From positions 24,178,396 to 24,242,395 of the forward strand of contig CM043960.1 of assembly GCA_014529385.2 (NCBI GenBank): a stretch of 64,000 nucleotides of DNA. The letters run 5' to 3'. The number at the start of each line of letters is the position of its first letter. The first letter of the stretch is position 1. Positions 20,345-31,465 of the stretch are shown here, piece by piece. The DNA comes from Adiantum capillus-veneris (Eukaryota; Streptophyta; Polypodiopsida; Polypodiales; Pteridaceae). A program made the translations under genes and the position numbers. The notes beneath the pieces are model-generated. The model made no database searches. It was not told the origin of the DNA and saw only the letters and a list, made by a program, of their open reading frames with translations.

Positions 20345-21200
20345 CTCTTGGTGTTGAAGATTTGATTTCAGACTCTTCATCTCATCAATAGCTCCATGTT
20401 GCTGCAGCAATTTCCTACTCACAACCAATTCAGCCTCCACCTCTTGTATCTCGTCCAAGGCTACATGAACCTCTGTAGCAGACGTTGCTTATTGCAACAC
20501 CCTCTTTACCACCATACACCAGCAAATCCTTCTTCTCCTAGATGGCAGACTTAAGATCAATCAAACACCACTGCATCCAACCTATTCCATGGCATCCTTT
20601 CAACAACCACCTCCAAATTTGCAACATAATCTATAGCTGGCTTTGAGTAGAGATACCATGTTTCAGCGCAAATGTGGCTTCCACTTTGTGTCACACAAGG
20701 CTTCCTATCACCATGTTGTTGACCTCCATGGGAGGCACCATTCATTCTCCTCCAGGTTTCAAGTTTTATCTCCATCCTTGCAAGATTTCTCTTGTAGTGG
20801 TTCACAATGCCCTCATTGAAGCGGGCACATGCCACCTTATGGCCTCTAGGTTCCTTTATGGTTGCATGGAATCTCTCATAATCATAGCACCATGCAAACT
20901 TTCTTGGTATTTTGACACACAAGGGGGGAGCTTGATATACTTTGTGGTATAAAAACCTACAATCATCTTACAGGTGCAGGTATAGATAATGTAGGTACAG
21001 CTTTGAGCTTTTTTGGTATTTTTTCTTGAACACAGTAAGCCACTGGTCTATAGGGATATCTTCATCATGCATATCTTGTGCAAGTTTTCCGTCAAGTTTT
21101 AATCCATACTCCTTGTGTAGCACTTCAGCTGTGTAGTGGAACTTTGTTTTGCCGAGGATATTTATCCATTTTATTTTTACTTGAAATTTGAGAAAATAAA
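20345..21200 (-). pseudogene. Upstream exons of the RING/acidic/FCP1 locus
   Basis: Reverse-strand open stretches encode HYTAEVLHKEYGLKLDGKLA (near 21080), then VKIPRKFAWCYDYERFHATI and CARFNEGIVNHYKRNLARME in a 121-codon frame (20557-20922). Then, after stops and a frame change, a coiled coil (IQEVEAELVVSRKLLQQHGA) ends at the 20345 donor. It looks like decayed cellular protein, not a transposon polyprotein. I do not recognise the N-terminal domain. Confidence 0.45.
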
Positions 21201-22148
21201 GACCAATGAGACCTGCCCTTTCCCTCCTCAAAGTGCCGGTAAACAATACCAAAATTGGTACTCCAAAGTACCAAACCTCCATGCAAAGGTTTCATTCATC
21301 ATGCATGCAACCAATCCAAAATAAAATAATTACAATATCTCAAATGGGGGATTTTATATTTGCAAGCTTTCATTTTGGAGCTTTTAGAATTGAAACATTT
21401 TTTTTTAGCTTTTTAATGCTTGTATTACATTAATGATATCTTCAAATATTAGTGTAGCATGAGAAAAGTCTACATTAAATTGTGTACTACAATCACCAAA
21501 CAATCAAATGTAACATGCATGCATGTCTTTTCTTGTGGGAGTGTATGCTCATACACATCTCTTATTATCCAAAAATGAAACTTTAAAAAAAAAACATTTC
21601 TAATTATTTTTTATTGAACATCATATTCTGAAGAATACCAAACAACGTAGCTGCCATAGTCTCATTAAAGTAACCTGGCAAATCAAGTCAAGAAACCTCA
21701 AAACCAAACTAGATTCCAAGTAGCAATATGATATGCATGTCATACCACATAGCTAACCTCCAATCACATAATCAAGTCACACAACCACCATAATGCCATG
21801 TCCAAGTCATATGGTCAACATGTACATAAAACACGCAGATCAAAACATGAAAGTTAAATGTCTAGAGAGAGTATACATACATATTCATGCTTGAATCTAA
21901 GGAGACTAAATCTAAGGAGACTACCATTTTGGAAGACAAAGAGACCACGTAGAGGTAAGAAAGCAACTTGGCCAGTGTGGGCCTCTTCAAGATCACTAAG
22001 TTACAAAATGCACAAACGCATTTCCTTCTTCACCTTCTCATTGTCAATGAGAATTTCATAGTTGCGACCTTTATTTTTCCAGATTTTGGGGAGTTAAATA
22101 GGTGTCTGTGGCTACCAAATTAAGGAAAAAACTTTCTCAGAACCTACC
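21201..22148. other. Unassigned, AT-rich
   Basis: Nothing beyond short ORFs. A 15-bp direct duplication (GAATCTAAGGAGACT-like) occurs near 21892-21925. Confidence 0.4.
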
Positions 22149-22860
22149 ATTAGGGAAAATTTGGACTCTCAAAGGGGTCCTATAAGGAGGTTTGACTTTG
22201 CCTCTCTTGTCCAAATTGGGCAACCTAGTGAAGTACATAAACGCTTTGTTAAAACCCTATCAACCAACCTATCACTGGAAAGATCTTAGAAAGTAGGTTC
22301 TAAATCCTCAAACTTTGACAAATTTGGAGTTGATTTGTAGAAGCTATGGCCTCCCCACTAAAGCTAAAATGTGGGGAGAGATTCCATTTATAAGACAGAG
22401 TTGTCACATCAAAAAATGGAATTTTTTAGAATATAACGAATCTGATGGCATGCTATATATCAATAGATAGATCTCAATGATTGAGTACGTTCTAAATCCA
22501 AAAGGCTTGACAAGTTTTGGTTTCATTTGTAAAAGACTTACCATGCACCTATTTTGGACAAGAGGGAGAAAAATTTGAGCCCATTTGAGAGTCCTCCCTA
22601 ATGCAAAATGTGGGGAGAGATTCCATTTATAAGACAGAGTTGTCACATCAAAAAATGGAATTTTTTAGAATATAACGAATCTGATGGCATGCTATATATC
22701 AATAGATAGATCTCAATGATTGAGTACGTTCTAAATCCAAAAGGCTTGACAAGTTTTGGTTTCATTTGTAAAAGACTTACCATGCACCTATTTTGGACAA
22801 GAGGGAGAAAGTCAAAGTCCCTATAGAGCCCATTTGAGAGTCCAAAATTTCCCTAATGCA
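22149..22860. mobile_element. Foldback/MITE element starting CATTAGGG with internal tandem duplication
   Basis: Arms at about 22149-22222 and 22787-22860 are inverse copies (CATTAGGGAAA, TTTGGACTCTCAAA, GACTTT and CTCTTGTCCAAA blocks in the same order). The interior is a 239-bp direct duplication starting at 22366 and 22605 (AAAATGTGGGGAGAG) with almost no divergence. No ORF. The terminal CATTAGG is shared with the MITE at 14475-14941. Confidence 0.8.
22366..22843. repeat. 239-bp tandem duplication
   Basis: Two nearly identical copies in direct orientation inside the foldback element. They differ mainly near the 3' end, where copy 2 keeps the GTCAAAGTCCC block. Confidence 0.9.
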
Positions 22861-23984
22861 AAATTCACATGTAGCTATTGAAGGAAGAAGGATTTGCAGG
22901 ACCATGTGCCATTTCCTCTACTAGAATCAGCCTTTGGTAGGGTCCGTGTTATGGAACAATGATCACCTCAAAGCGAATATCTCACTCAGGTGTGACTCCC
23001 ATAATTGGCTACATCATCTCTATGTATGGCCCCCTTTGTGGTTAGAATGTAAATTATCTGGTGATTTCATGGTGTGCAAGTATCCATCTAGTGATGGGTA
23101 CCATTAGAACAGATGAAGCACCAAAGGATTGATCTGTTTGATTGTTAAACACTTGCTGAGATGTTCTAGGTGGTAATGAGGAGCTTTCTTTTGTGTATCC
23201 CCCTATATTACATGTGAGGATGTTTCTCCTATTGAGATGGCATTGGTAGATATAGCGATTGAATGTGAAGGTTGAGGCTAGGTTGTTCTTATTGGGGTCA
23301 ATACCAATAATAGCCTTACGCACATGATCCATTTTCCCTTTCCTTGATGTGGAATATTTCCTTGAAGCTTTCAAAGAGGGTTGGGTGTTTGTCCCTAGGA
23401 CTAAGTTTATTCTTTGTTGGTGGAATTACTACAAAAGATGTGATTCATGACTTCCATTGATAAGTAAATTTGATTTCTTGTGAAGACCTTAGATCCTTCT
23501 TGTCTTGCACCTATGGCTAAGACTTGTCAAGAGTCCATGATTTGGTCATGCCCATCTGCTTTGTTACCCAGATCTAGGAAGCTCTAGTGTTATAGCCTTG
23601 GGCATGCAACAACGTCTTTGTAATCCATCAAAGCTAAGACGAGTTCTATTGAATAGCCGTGGATGTAGTTATATTTGGAGTCCTCTTTTGACAAGCTAGT
23701 GGTCTTCTGTAAGCAAGTGGCAAGGGTGCTTGGATTGATTTTGGTAGCCAAATAGAATTCGTATGAGAAACTCCCTATCCATATCCTTGGGTGGCTTGAA
23801 GAAAAGAAATAGGCATAGGCTAACCATGGTGGCCATTCTTGGAGTTTCCAATGATCCACACCTTATTAGCATTGCAATCAGAAGTTGTAATGGCGGCTTC
23901 TAGTTCCACCTCTGTGAATGATGGTTGCAAAAATGCATGCCAAGCAATATAAATTTTTTTCAGCATTCCCTAACTAGCTCTATC
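22861..23984. other. Unassigned
   Basis: Two reverse ORFs (23054-23374, 106 aa; 23590-23859, 89 aa) are of protein-like composition but match no family that I recognise. No repeats stand out. Confidence 0.3.
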
Positions 23985-24860
23985 ATAAGCACATATGAGC
24001 ATATTTCTTAATGCCACCCCTCACTTTGAGTCCATTGAAAGCAGCCCATAGCTTCCTGACCGTACTCTTGTTGGGTGTATGCCGCAATTACCATGTGTCA
24101 GACCACCTCCTCAAGCACCTTTTTGTGCTTCTATAGTTTGCACCACATTTGGCATACAAGTAATCCAAGGCATTGTCAAGCAATACGTTTCTTTTCAACA
24201 TTCCCTAAATAACTATATAAAATGCCATATCAGAATCTTCCCTAATACCACCTCTTGCTTTGCATCCATGAAAGCAACCCATAGCTTCCTCGTCATACTC
24301 TTGTTGAGCATATCCTGCAATTAGTGTGTGTCAAGAGAGTGCATCCCAAAGACCAACCTCCTCAGGCACTTTTTTGTGCTTTCTAATGTACACCACATTT
24401 GGCATACACATTGCCAAGCGCTAGGTATCTTGTCAACAAAACCTAGCTAACTATATCATCCTGAATTCTTATGCCCATGTCAACATCTTGCATAATCCCA
24501 CATGCCTTCAAGATACAAGCATAGATGATCCCATTTGAAGAGACAAGGGCCTCACTTTGCATCCATTGAAAGCAACTTAGAGATTCTTGGTTGGACATTT
24601 CTTGCAATCAGTGTATGTCAAGAGACGACATGCCAAAGACAAACCTCCTCAAGCATTGTGTGTGCTTCTTGTTGTACAATACATTTGGCATACAAGTCGT
24701 CCAAGGCATTGCACAGCCTAACCATAGGATCCAAAATTCTTATGCCCATATCATCATCTTGCCTAATTCCACATGCCATCGAGATGCAAGCATAGGTGGT
24801 TGCAATTGGAGAGACACCTCCCTTGTCATCCACTACAAACAACCCATAGCTTCTTGGCCC
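23985..24860 (-). pseudogene. PPR (PLS-type) repeat pseudogene
   Basis: Reverse frames carry decayed pentatricopeptide repeats. The best unit (24618-24842) has CNALDDLYAKCIVQQEAHTM then HVVSWHTLIA, which fits the plant PLS pattern N-A-L-x-D-[ML]-Y-A-K-C then D-V-V-S-W-x-x-[LM]-I. Two more units near 24330-24480 and 24080-24180 keep the YAKC-like helix and a serine/threonine-rich middle. Many stops and frameshifts. Intact PLS PPR proteins act in organellar RNA processing and editing; this copy cannot. Confidence 0.65.
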
Positions 24861-25229
24861 TTTAGGGACTTGCTTGTTTTGAATGACTCATTAGCTCGCC
24901 ACCCTTGCTCCCTTGTGAGCACAAATATTTGGGTCTCGTAGAATATTTGGGTCTCCCCCCTGAAGAAAAGTCCTCTGCAAACAACCCCACCCTTGCTCCC
25001 TCGTGAGCATGAATGGCACACAGATGAAGGTAGAGGGAGAGATGCTCGTTGTGCTCCTCACTATTTTGTGCTACTTGTACTCCTCATTTCTTGTGTGCTG
25101 CCTCACCTGTTGCCCTGTCTGCCCCCACATTTTTTGCATGCTTGTACTTGCAGCCGCAGCTCGCTCGACCATGCTAGTCACGTGTTCCTTTTTTTGTCCC
25201 TACCCACGTGTTGTGTTGTGCCCAGTGCG
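24861..25229. other. Spacer inside the PPR relic region
   Basis: A short duplicated phrase (AATATTTGGGTCTC) and Cys-rich low-quality ORFs; no gene supported. Confidence 0.35.
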
Positions 25230-25292
25230 GCTTGCAATTGCCTATATGATGCAAGCATAGGTAATTGCATTTGGAGAGATGCCATCGCCTGA
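25230..25292 (-). pseudogene. Small PPR-repeat fragment
   Basis: Closely matches the 24780-24845 part of the PPR relic (GATGCAAGCATAGGT, then a GGAGAGA block), so it is a detached piece of the same gene family. Confidence 0.45.
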
Positions 25293-25805
25293 GAACAACC
25301 CAAAGCTCTTAGATTTGTTCAAGCATCTCTGTCCACGCTGGAGGAGGGAGGGACATGCGCCAACCTTTCCTAACAGCTCTAAATGAATCTAAACATATTC
25401 CTCCATGCTGCCCCAGACCCTTCGCGTCGCACAGCCCCGCACACCCTACCAACGCTTGCTGTCATCCCCACCCAGCCCCGCTCCCGCATGCTGCCATGGT
25501 CTGCTATCGTTGACCTGCCTCGCATGATGGTTATCTCCCTTGCCCGCCATGCGACACTTCCATGACTTTGTTATTCAACTACAAAATGGCATCCCACGAG
25601 ATTCCTCTTAAGGGGAACCGTGGGCAGGACCAGGGTCCACATTTCACAATGATCCTTTGTATGCGGCTCACATTGGAGTAGTGGTTGAGCGCAAGATGCA
25701 TCACACATCGCCTCTTAAAGATTCCCGCCCTGCAGTCAAAATGGCCAAATATTTTTTTAAATGGACAATTTTTTTTCAAATTGGTCAAATTATTTTTTCA
25801 TAAAA
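25293..25805. other. Unassigned, locally GC-rich
   Basis: No supported gene. A 60-aa forward ORF (25383-25565) is Pro/Ala-rich and likely chance. Confidence 0.35.
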
Positions 25806-25975
25806 GAAGTGCTAGAGTCTCCTCATTGTCCGTGCGCACGCGGATGATGGGGAGGCTCTAGCACCCCTTTTTTTAAAAAATTAATTGGACAAAAAAATCA
25901 AATCAGACAAATATATCGCAAAAAAAGGGAGGGTGATGGACCTTGCTCATCATCCGCGCACACGCGGATGATGGG
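25806..25975. repeat. Paired hairpins around CGCGGATGATG
   Basis: Arms GTGCTAGAG...(about 25808) and CTCTAGCAC (about 25863) enclose an imperfect hairpin. Then 25948-25958 and 25963-25973 form a perfect 11-bp palindrome (CATCATCCGCG/CGCGGATGATG) with a 4-nt loop. Both share the CACGCGGATGATG core and are followed by CTCTAG and a T-run. Confidence 0.7.
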
Positions 25976-27883
25976 TGGGCTCTAGACCCTTTTTTAAAAA
26001 TAATATTTGGTCATTTTTTTGTAATTTTTGCCGGCTTTTAACAAATATTTTACCCAATGCTGATGAACATGAGGTTATTTAAGGTGAGCGTAAGAAGATG
26101 AGGGAGGCTCTAGTGTCCTTTTTTTTTTTTAAGTTGGTCGCTTTTACTCAATTTTTACACATGCTTTGCTTGTTATTGATGAGCAATGAGGTTATTCAAG
26201 ACTCTTGGCCCTCCACATTCTTTTTGCACTAAGAGATATATTAGGCGCACATGCACTCACACGGCCCCTTTGAAAGCAACGGGGGTTCTCGTTGATTGGA
26301 AACCATCAGAGGTAACAAGCACATGCACTCCGACTACATGTCCACCAGCAAGCTGAATGTGCAAATAGTTGGAAAAAATATAGCGGCCATGTCATGGCAT
26401 GTGCTCTTGCTATCTCTTAGTGCATAAAAAAAGGGGAGGGCCAAGAGCCTCCCCATTGCCTATAAAAGCCCAAAAAAGTTATTCCAATGGTTGTGTGATG
26501 CATGTGCTCTCGTTATCTCTCTTAGTGCAAAAAAAAGGGAAGATTGTCCAGTTGCAGGCAGGTTACTACCATCATCGTCGCCATATAGTTATGTACAGGA
26601 CTGATATTGGAGATGAAGATGCCCCAAAGGGTTCCATCGTTGTCCAAGGAGATGAATGTGTCCCAAGAATGGTGTTCAAGGTGTAAATCAGTCTCTTGAC
26701 CCATTGTGTTGGTTGTTCTTCTGACCTATTGAGTACAATCACCTTGTGGTGATGGAGAGCCCACTTTCATGTGCATAACTATTTAATACACACCCTAGGA
26801 GAGTCTAAACAAGCACAATATCAACGACTTAAAGCAACATAGATATCGTGTACTTGACAATTGTGCCCCCAAAAGCAATCAACGTAGCTCAAGAAATTTC
26901 TTACAATAGTCAATGGAAATTTTAGGGCATGTCCATGCACAACAAGATATTTATGCAAATATAGGTTGCTTCTTATCTTTTCGGGTCTTAGGCCCCTTCT
27001 GAAAACTCTGTAAGTTGGTTAGGGTTAGGATTATAATACTAGACATCTTTGTCTTCAGCTCCTATAAGTTGGTGAGCATTAGGATTTTAATTGTGGCCCC
27101 CTCCATCTTCATTGGTTGCCATACCATTATCTTGTGATATAACCCCCTCTTAAAAGAAGAGTAATCGTTCACGATTAGACTTGAGAAACTCAATAAAGTT
27201 AGCTCACATCTAAGGGTTACTCTCTATTCCCATTTTGTATCAAAGCTCTTGACATTCGGATGTAGCAAAGTTAGCCATCACACCTAGATCATGCTAATAT
27301 TTAAATGGGTGTCTTGATGCACTAAGATCACATACCCAAGCAATCTCACCCAATTTGAAGCATTTATGATTGACACATAACGATTCTTTCATAGGCATAT
27401 ACTTCCCGATCATGTTGAACTAGAATCACCATCAGCTCCACCCTGCATTGGTAGGTTGGGCGTGCTAAGAACTTGGTTGACCTCCACGTGCTCTCCTACT
27501 CATGAAGTCTGCCTAAGACAAGACTGCAAGAGAAAGAAAACTCCATTGGGACATGCATTCTTAATTGATCCACAGTCTCAAATTACTGCTTCTCTTTGTC
27601 ATTGAATGCTACCACAATATAGAATTTGGGGTGTACATAGTGGGGATTGAACTTGGATTTATAGGTCTAAAGTTGTAAGGCTAGCATAGGAGGAGCAAGT
27701 AGGTACATGCAAAATTATTAAGCAACATTAAGGGTAGATCAATGTATCTCTATCTAATTGTTTGTTATCTTTGTAGGCCAGTTTTGTTAAATATTATGAG
27801 CATAGTATGAGATTGAGTTTTTTTATGACTTGTATGTCCATGTGTAGAGCATATCAAGTGTAATTGAAAGATCCTTACTTTGA

Positions 27884-27886
<3 letters not shown>
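25976..27886. other. Unassigned
   Basis: Contains a short direct duplication (about 26397-26437 and 26500-26537, ATGTGCTCT...TCTCTTAGTGCA). A 95-aa forward ORF (26399-26686) overlaps it. No domain recognised; the rest is featureless. Confidence 0.35.

Positions 27887-27960
<74 letters not shown>
27887..27960. repeat. Compound (CT)n(CA)n microsatellite
   Basis: About 22 CT followed by about 14 CA dinucleotides. Confidence 0.95.
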
Positions 27961-27961
<1 letters not shown>

Positions 27962-28361
27962 GATGTGTATTGTAGCAAAACATCAACAAGGCAAGAAACG
28001 GGCACAAAGGGAGGGTGATCTGGAGAGCGGGTGAATTGAAATGGAGCACATGCTAGTGCTATCATTAGGTGAGGATTGCAGAGTGCTCCTTGAATATTCC
28101 CTCTAGATGAAATAAAATGATAAATGTTATGCTTAAAGGAAATCCTTGCAGTCATATATCGCTCACTTTCTTATGAGCTGAAGTTTTATGATATTGAAGA
28201 GATGAAAGATGAGTTTCCAAGCTTAGCGTCCCTTGATCCACTATCAATCACGTTGTACTAGCTACCAAGATTTTCTTTTCTGTTTGTTGATATAATTGGA
28301 GGTCTTTCACTACCGATCCTACTAGTTGCTAATGGATCTTAGTCTCTATTCACATGTTCAA
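27961..28361. other. Unassigned
   Basis: No gene or repeat recognised. Confidence 0.4.
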
Positions 28362-28600
28362 ACATTTTTAGCACTATCCTTAGTGCAAACCAAGCTCCTG
28401 CACCACACTCAACCCTTTCTAGAGATGGATGTACCTTGCAAAAATATTTTTAGCACTATCCTTAGTGCAAACCAAGCTCCTGCACCACACTCAACCCTTT
28501 CTAGAGATGGATGCACCTTGCAAAAATATTTTTAGCACTATCCTTAGTGCAAACCAAGCTCCTGCACCACACTCAGCCCTTTTTAGAGATGAATATCGTA
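28362..28600. repeat. 82-bp tandem repeat x 3
   Basis: Copies start with TTTTTAGCACTATCC near 28366, 28448 and 28530. Each contains the small palindrome GCACTA-TCCT-TAGTGC. The third copy decays after CTCAGCCC. Confidence 0.9.
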
Positions 28601-29083
28601 CCTGCTCTGACAAAGCCCCTAGCTGTTCCCAAACTTTCCCATTTACAATGGGACAGCTCCATGAAAGAGAGAAGTGATTTTTTAACTAGTACATTCACCT
28701 ATGATAGGTGAGCATAGAGGAGGGTTGCCATTGCATGTGTATATGGACATAAAATTTCCTCCATGTATAGTGTTTCTCCACCATTGCCATGCACATATGG
28801 CACTTAGTTTAAGAGAATATTGTATGGACATTGAACTTTGAATTCCTAGATGTATGCTTTGAGATTCATACATTGCTAGATGTTCAAGCTTAAAGTTGAG
28901 ACTTGGTGAAACTTATGTATATTTTTTGGTGTCTATCATATGTAAAATGTGTGCTTTCTGGTTTACTATTTTGTGCGATTAAAAAAGACTCTAGATTAAA
29001 TTTCAAAAGCTCAAAAAAACTGATTTGCTTGCAAAAGTTCAAAATCAAAAGCTCGCTAAAAAAACACTCTTTCAAATGAAGTT
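28601..29083. other. Unassigned
   Basis: Low-complexity AT-rich sequence; nothing supported. Confidence 0.4.
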
Positions 29084-29494
29084 TCATTTACCTCTCTTGT
29101 TGGATGAATTTGTCTCTCCATCATCACGTAGCACAGAGGCTGGCTCGAAATCCTCTACAGTTTGCCTTTTCTTAACACTTGTTCGTGTGTTTGGTGTGCT
29201 TTTGGGCTGCACCTCATGTGATGGTGATGGTGTACAAGCTAGATTAATGTTGTAGGGGGATTTCATTGCACCTTCATTGCCCTTTGATTTGGGCTTGCTC
29301 TGTGGTGACGCTCTAGGAGTAGCCTTGTGAGATGGAGTCCTCATGGCCCAAAGAAGAGCATAGAACACAATAGCTTCCCTTTTAGCAAAATAAGGAGCAG
29401 ATAGGGTAAAAAATAGGAGAGGAGTGTAGCAACCTCGATCAAAGGAAAGGCAACACATAAGTGTAGGAGGATAGCCTACGTGGCATTTAAACAT
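29084..29494 (-). CDS. Hypothetical 136-aa ORF, possibly part of a Helitron relic
   Basis: An open frame whose C-terminal half is Lys/Ser/Pro/Thr-rich (for example SHKATPRASPQSKPKSKGNE) and predicted disordered by composition. It follows the Helitron domain relic on the same strand, after a stop. No recognised domain, so it may be chance or a degenerate transposon segment. Confidence 0.2.
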   Translation of the reverse strand: MFKCHVGYPPTLMCCLSFDRGCYTPLLFFTLSAPYFAKREAIVFYALLWAMRTPSHKATPRASPQSKPKSKGNEGAMKSPYNINLACTPSPSHEVQPKSTPNTRTSVKKRQTVEDFEPASVLRDDGETNSSNKRGK

Positions 29495-29529
29495 TCACCA
29501 CTATAGGATGATACCATCCTCTATCACAC

Positions 29530-29990
29530 AAGTGGTGGAGGCCCACGATCTTCGTTTGGACCAATAAGTTTTCTTTTGTTTAGAATTAAAATCCTCTTTT
29601 GAACTCAAGGTATTCCCTCCGAAATTCAAAAGGACTTTATCTCTAGATATACCCAATAGGTGGAAAAAAATTGGGCCTTTTCTTGTACTACCAATGCTTG
29701 CGTTTAGCCGTGGGCATAATAGCAAGTAGTTGTGATAGGTCTAGACCTCACCAATGCCCAAATGAAAGAAGCATTATTTTGGAAGGCATTTTTGTTTATT
29801 TGTGGGTTGAGTTAGCACAAGGCAATCATGCAAGGGTTCCACCTTTGCTCTACAGATGACACAGTGATGAAAATGGTAGGTTTCCCTACTTGTCGAATCA
29901 TCACAAAGAAATTGTGTTTAAGCTTGGCCTTGTTATCATTTGATGTCCGTAGGGACTCAAAATCATGATAGTCAAGCTATGATTGGAGCA
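29530..29990 (-). pseudogene. Helitron helicase-like N-domain relic
   Basis: Reverse frame 29880-29975 reads SLRTSNDN...HNFFVMIRQVGKPTIFITVSS then QRW. This matches the Helitron Rep N-region pattern M-[IV]-x-Q-[LV]-G-x-P-T-x-F-[LI]-T-x-S-x-x-[DE]-x-x-W. About 40 codons further, PITTTCYYAH fits the NPV-x-x-x-x-x-F block. Stops follow, and the HUH catalytic motif is not visible in this copy. It is unrelated by position to the forward-strand relic at 40360-40850. Confidence 0.55.
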
Positions 29991-31461
29991 CCTGCTTGAT
30001 GTTAGTATTTTTGTGGACGTCACTTGTGTGAAACTCTTTCCCTTATAATTTCACCTTTTGAAGATGAATCCATATGGAGCTCAAAACCTTGCCAATAATA
30101 ATTTTCATAACCTTGAAGAATAAGTTCTAAATGCCACATATATGAATGTTACAATCCTCATCCTCTGAGAGTATCTTCTTACATTATCTCTATCAATGGC
30201 AGAATGGAAACATATTTCCACTCATCTAAGTGTAATTTGTTCTTGCACCTTGCCCATTGCCCCTTCAAAAATGCGTCACAAAAACATGAGAGCGTTCAAA
30301 ATTTCACAACACTGAGATTACTTGTAGAGCATCGATCAACACAATTGAAGGAGCAAGAGCTTGCAATGCACTAACAATCCTAGAGTAGTCTATGTTACAC
30401 ATCATCCTATGATACTAGCTAGAAAAATCTTTGAGTACTACACCTATAAGCTTCTCCTATGGGCTGAAATTTTGCACTAAGAAATCTCACCACATCAATT
30501 TTGCACACTTCAAAGGCCAACCATCTAGTTTGAGCTCCTCATGATTGAGCGTTCTCTTGATCACAACACCTCCACCATCGTGCTCTTTTTGGCCATGTCC
30601 TAAAGAGAAGAAGTTATGCATCATATGTAAGCATGTCAGCTGATAGTACCTTGCCACAAAATAATAAGGTCTAGTTGTCTTAAATTGAGAAGTAGCACCA
30701 TTTGAACATACCTAGAGAGAGTGCACATGATTCCCTTGCTATTTAATACACTAGTCATGAGCATAAAACAATGTTGAACAAATAGTGTTTCATTGTGCTT
30801 ATCATTTAATAGGTAAAAGTGTATCATCTTCTCCAACACTTGTTGACTTTCTCACACGTAAGAGATATGCACCAATATGGTTATTGGGCCCTTGACCACC
30901 AATGCATGGATTAAATCTCATTTTGCACTTTGAATCAATAATTCTCTACAAAATCAACAATAGAAGCAACTAGATTACTAAGAAACTTAAGCAAGCAATC
31001 TTTAAACTATTGTGTATGCCACCTCAAGAGGAAGTTGTGCTTGATGAAGCTTTCCAAATGATCAGAGAAGAGACAAATAAATGCAGCACTCTAAATCCTT
31101 TCCACAACCAAATCCTTTTGTTTCTTCTCACTTCCTTTGGCATCAACCTATCCAATTTCCATGTCCTTGAATATTTTTACACTCATTTCCCTATTGTCTG
31201 ATGCAATTTCATCTGGGAAAAATGTCAACTTTCTCACCCCACATCAAGGCAATGTCCAAACAAGTATTTATTTGCATGATATGCATTTTAAGCATGTATA
31301 GGACACATAATGGATTCCCACAAAAGATTTATGTGTGGAAATACAGCATGGCTAGCAAAAAACTCACCTGAGTCACCCCATAAAACAAATGGAGCAAGTA
31401 CAGATGCCCAAACTTATTCTTGCGCATTTGATTAAAAGCCTCCTTAAAATATATCATATGG
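29991..31461. other. Unassigned, perhaps upstream Helitron relic
   Basis: Reverse frames are fragmentary (30636-30839, 67 aa). They could be the N-terminal part of the Helitron relic, but I see no decisive motif. Confidence 0.3.
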
Positions 31462-31465
31462 ACGT
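31462..31465. repeat. Left target site duplication ACGT
   Basis: ACGT directly precedes the left LTR (TGGTGCAGCC) and recurs directly after the right LTR at 37537-37540. A 5-bp version would be GACGT versus ACGTG, so four bases is the safe length. Confidence 0.55.

Noticed and set aside
27887-27960. CRISPR-like regular repeat
   Set aside because: Only dinucleotide microsatellites. No array of repeats with unique spacers exists in the window.
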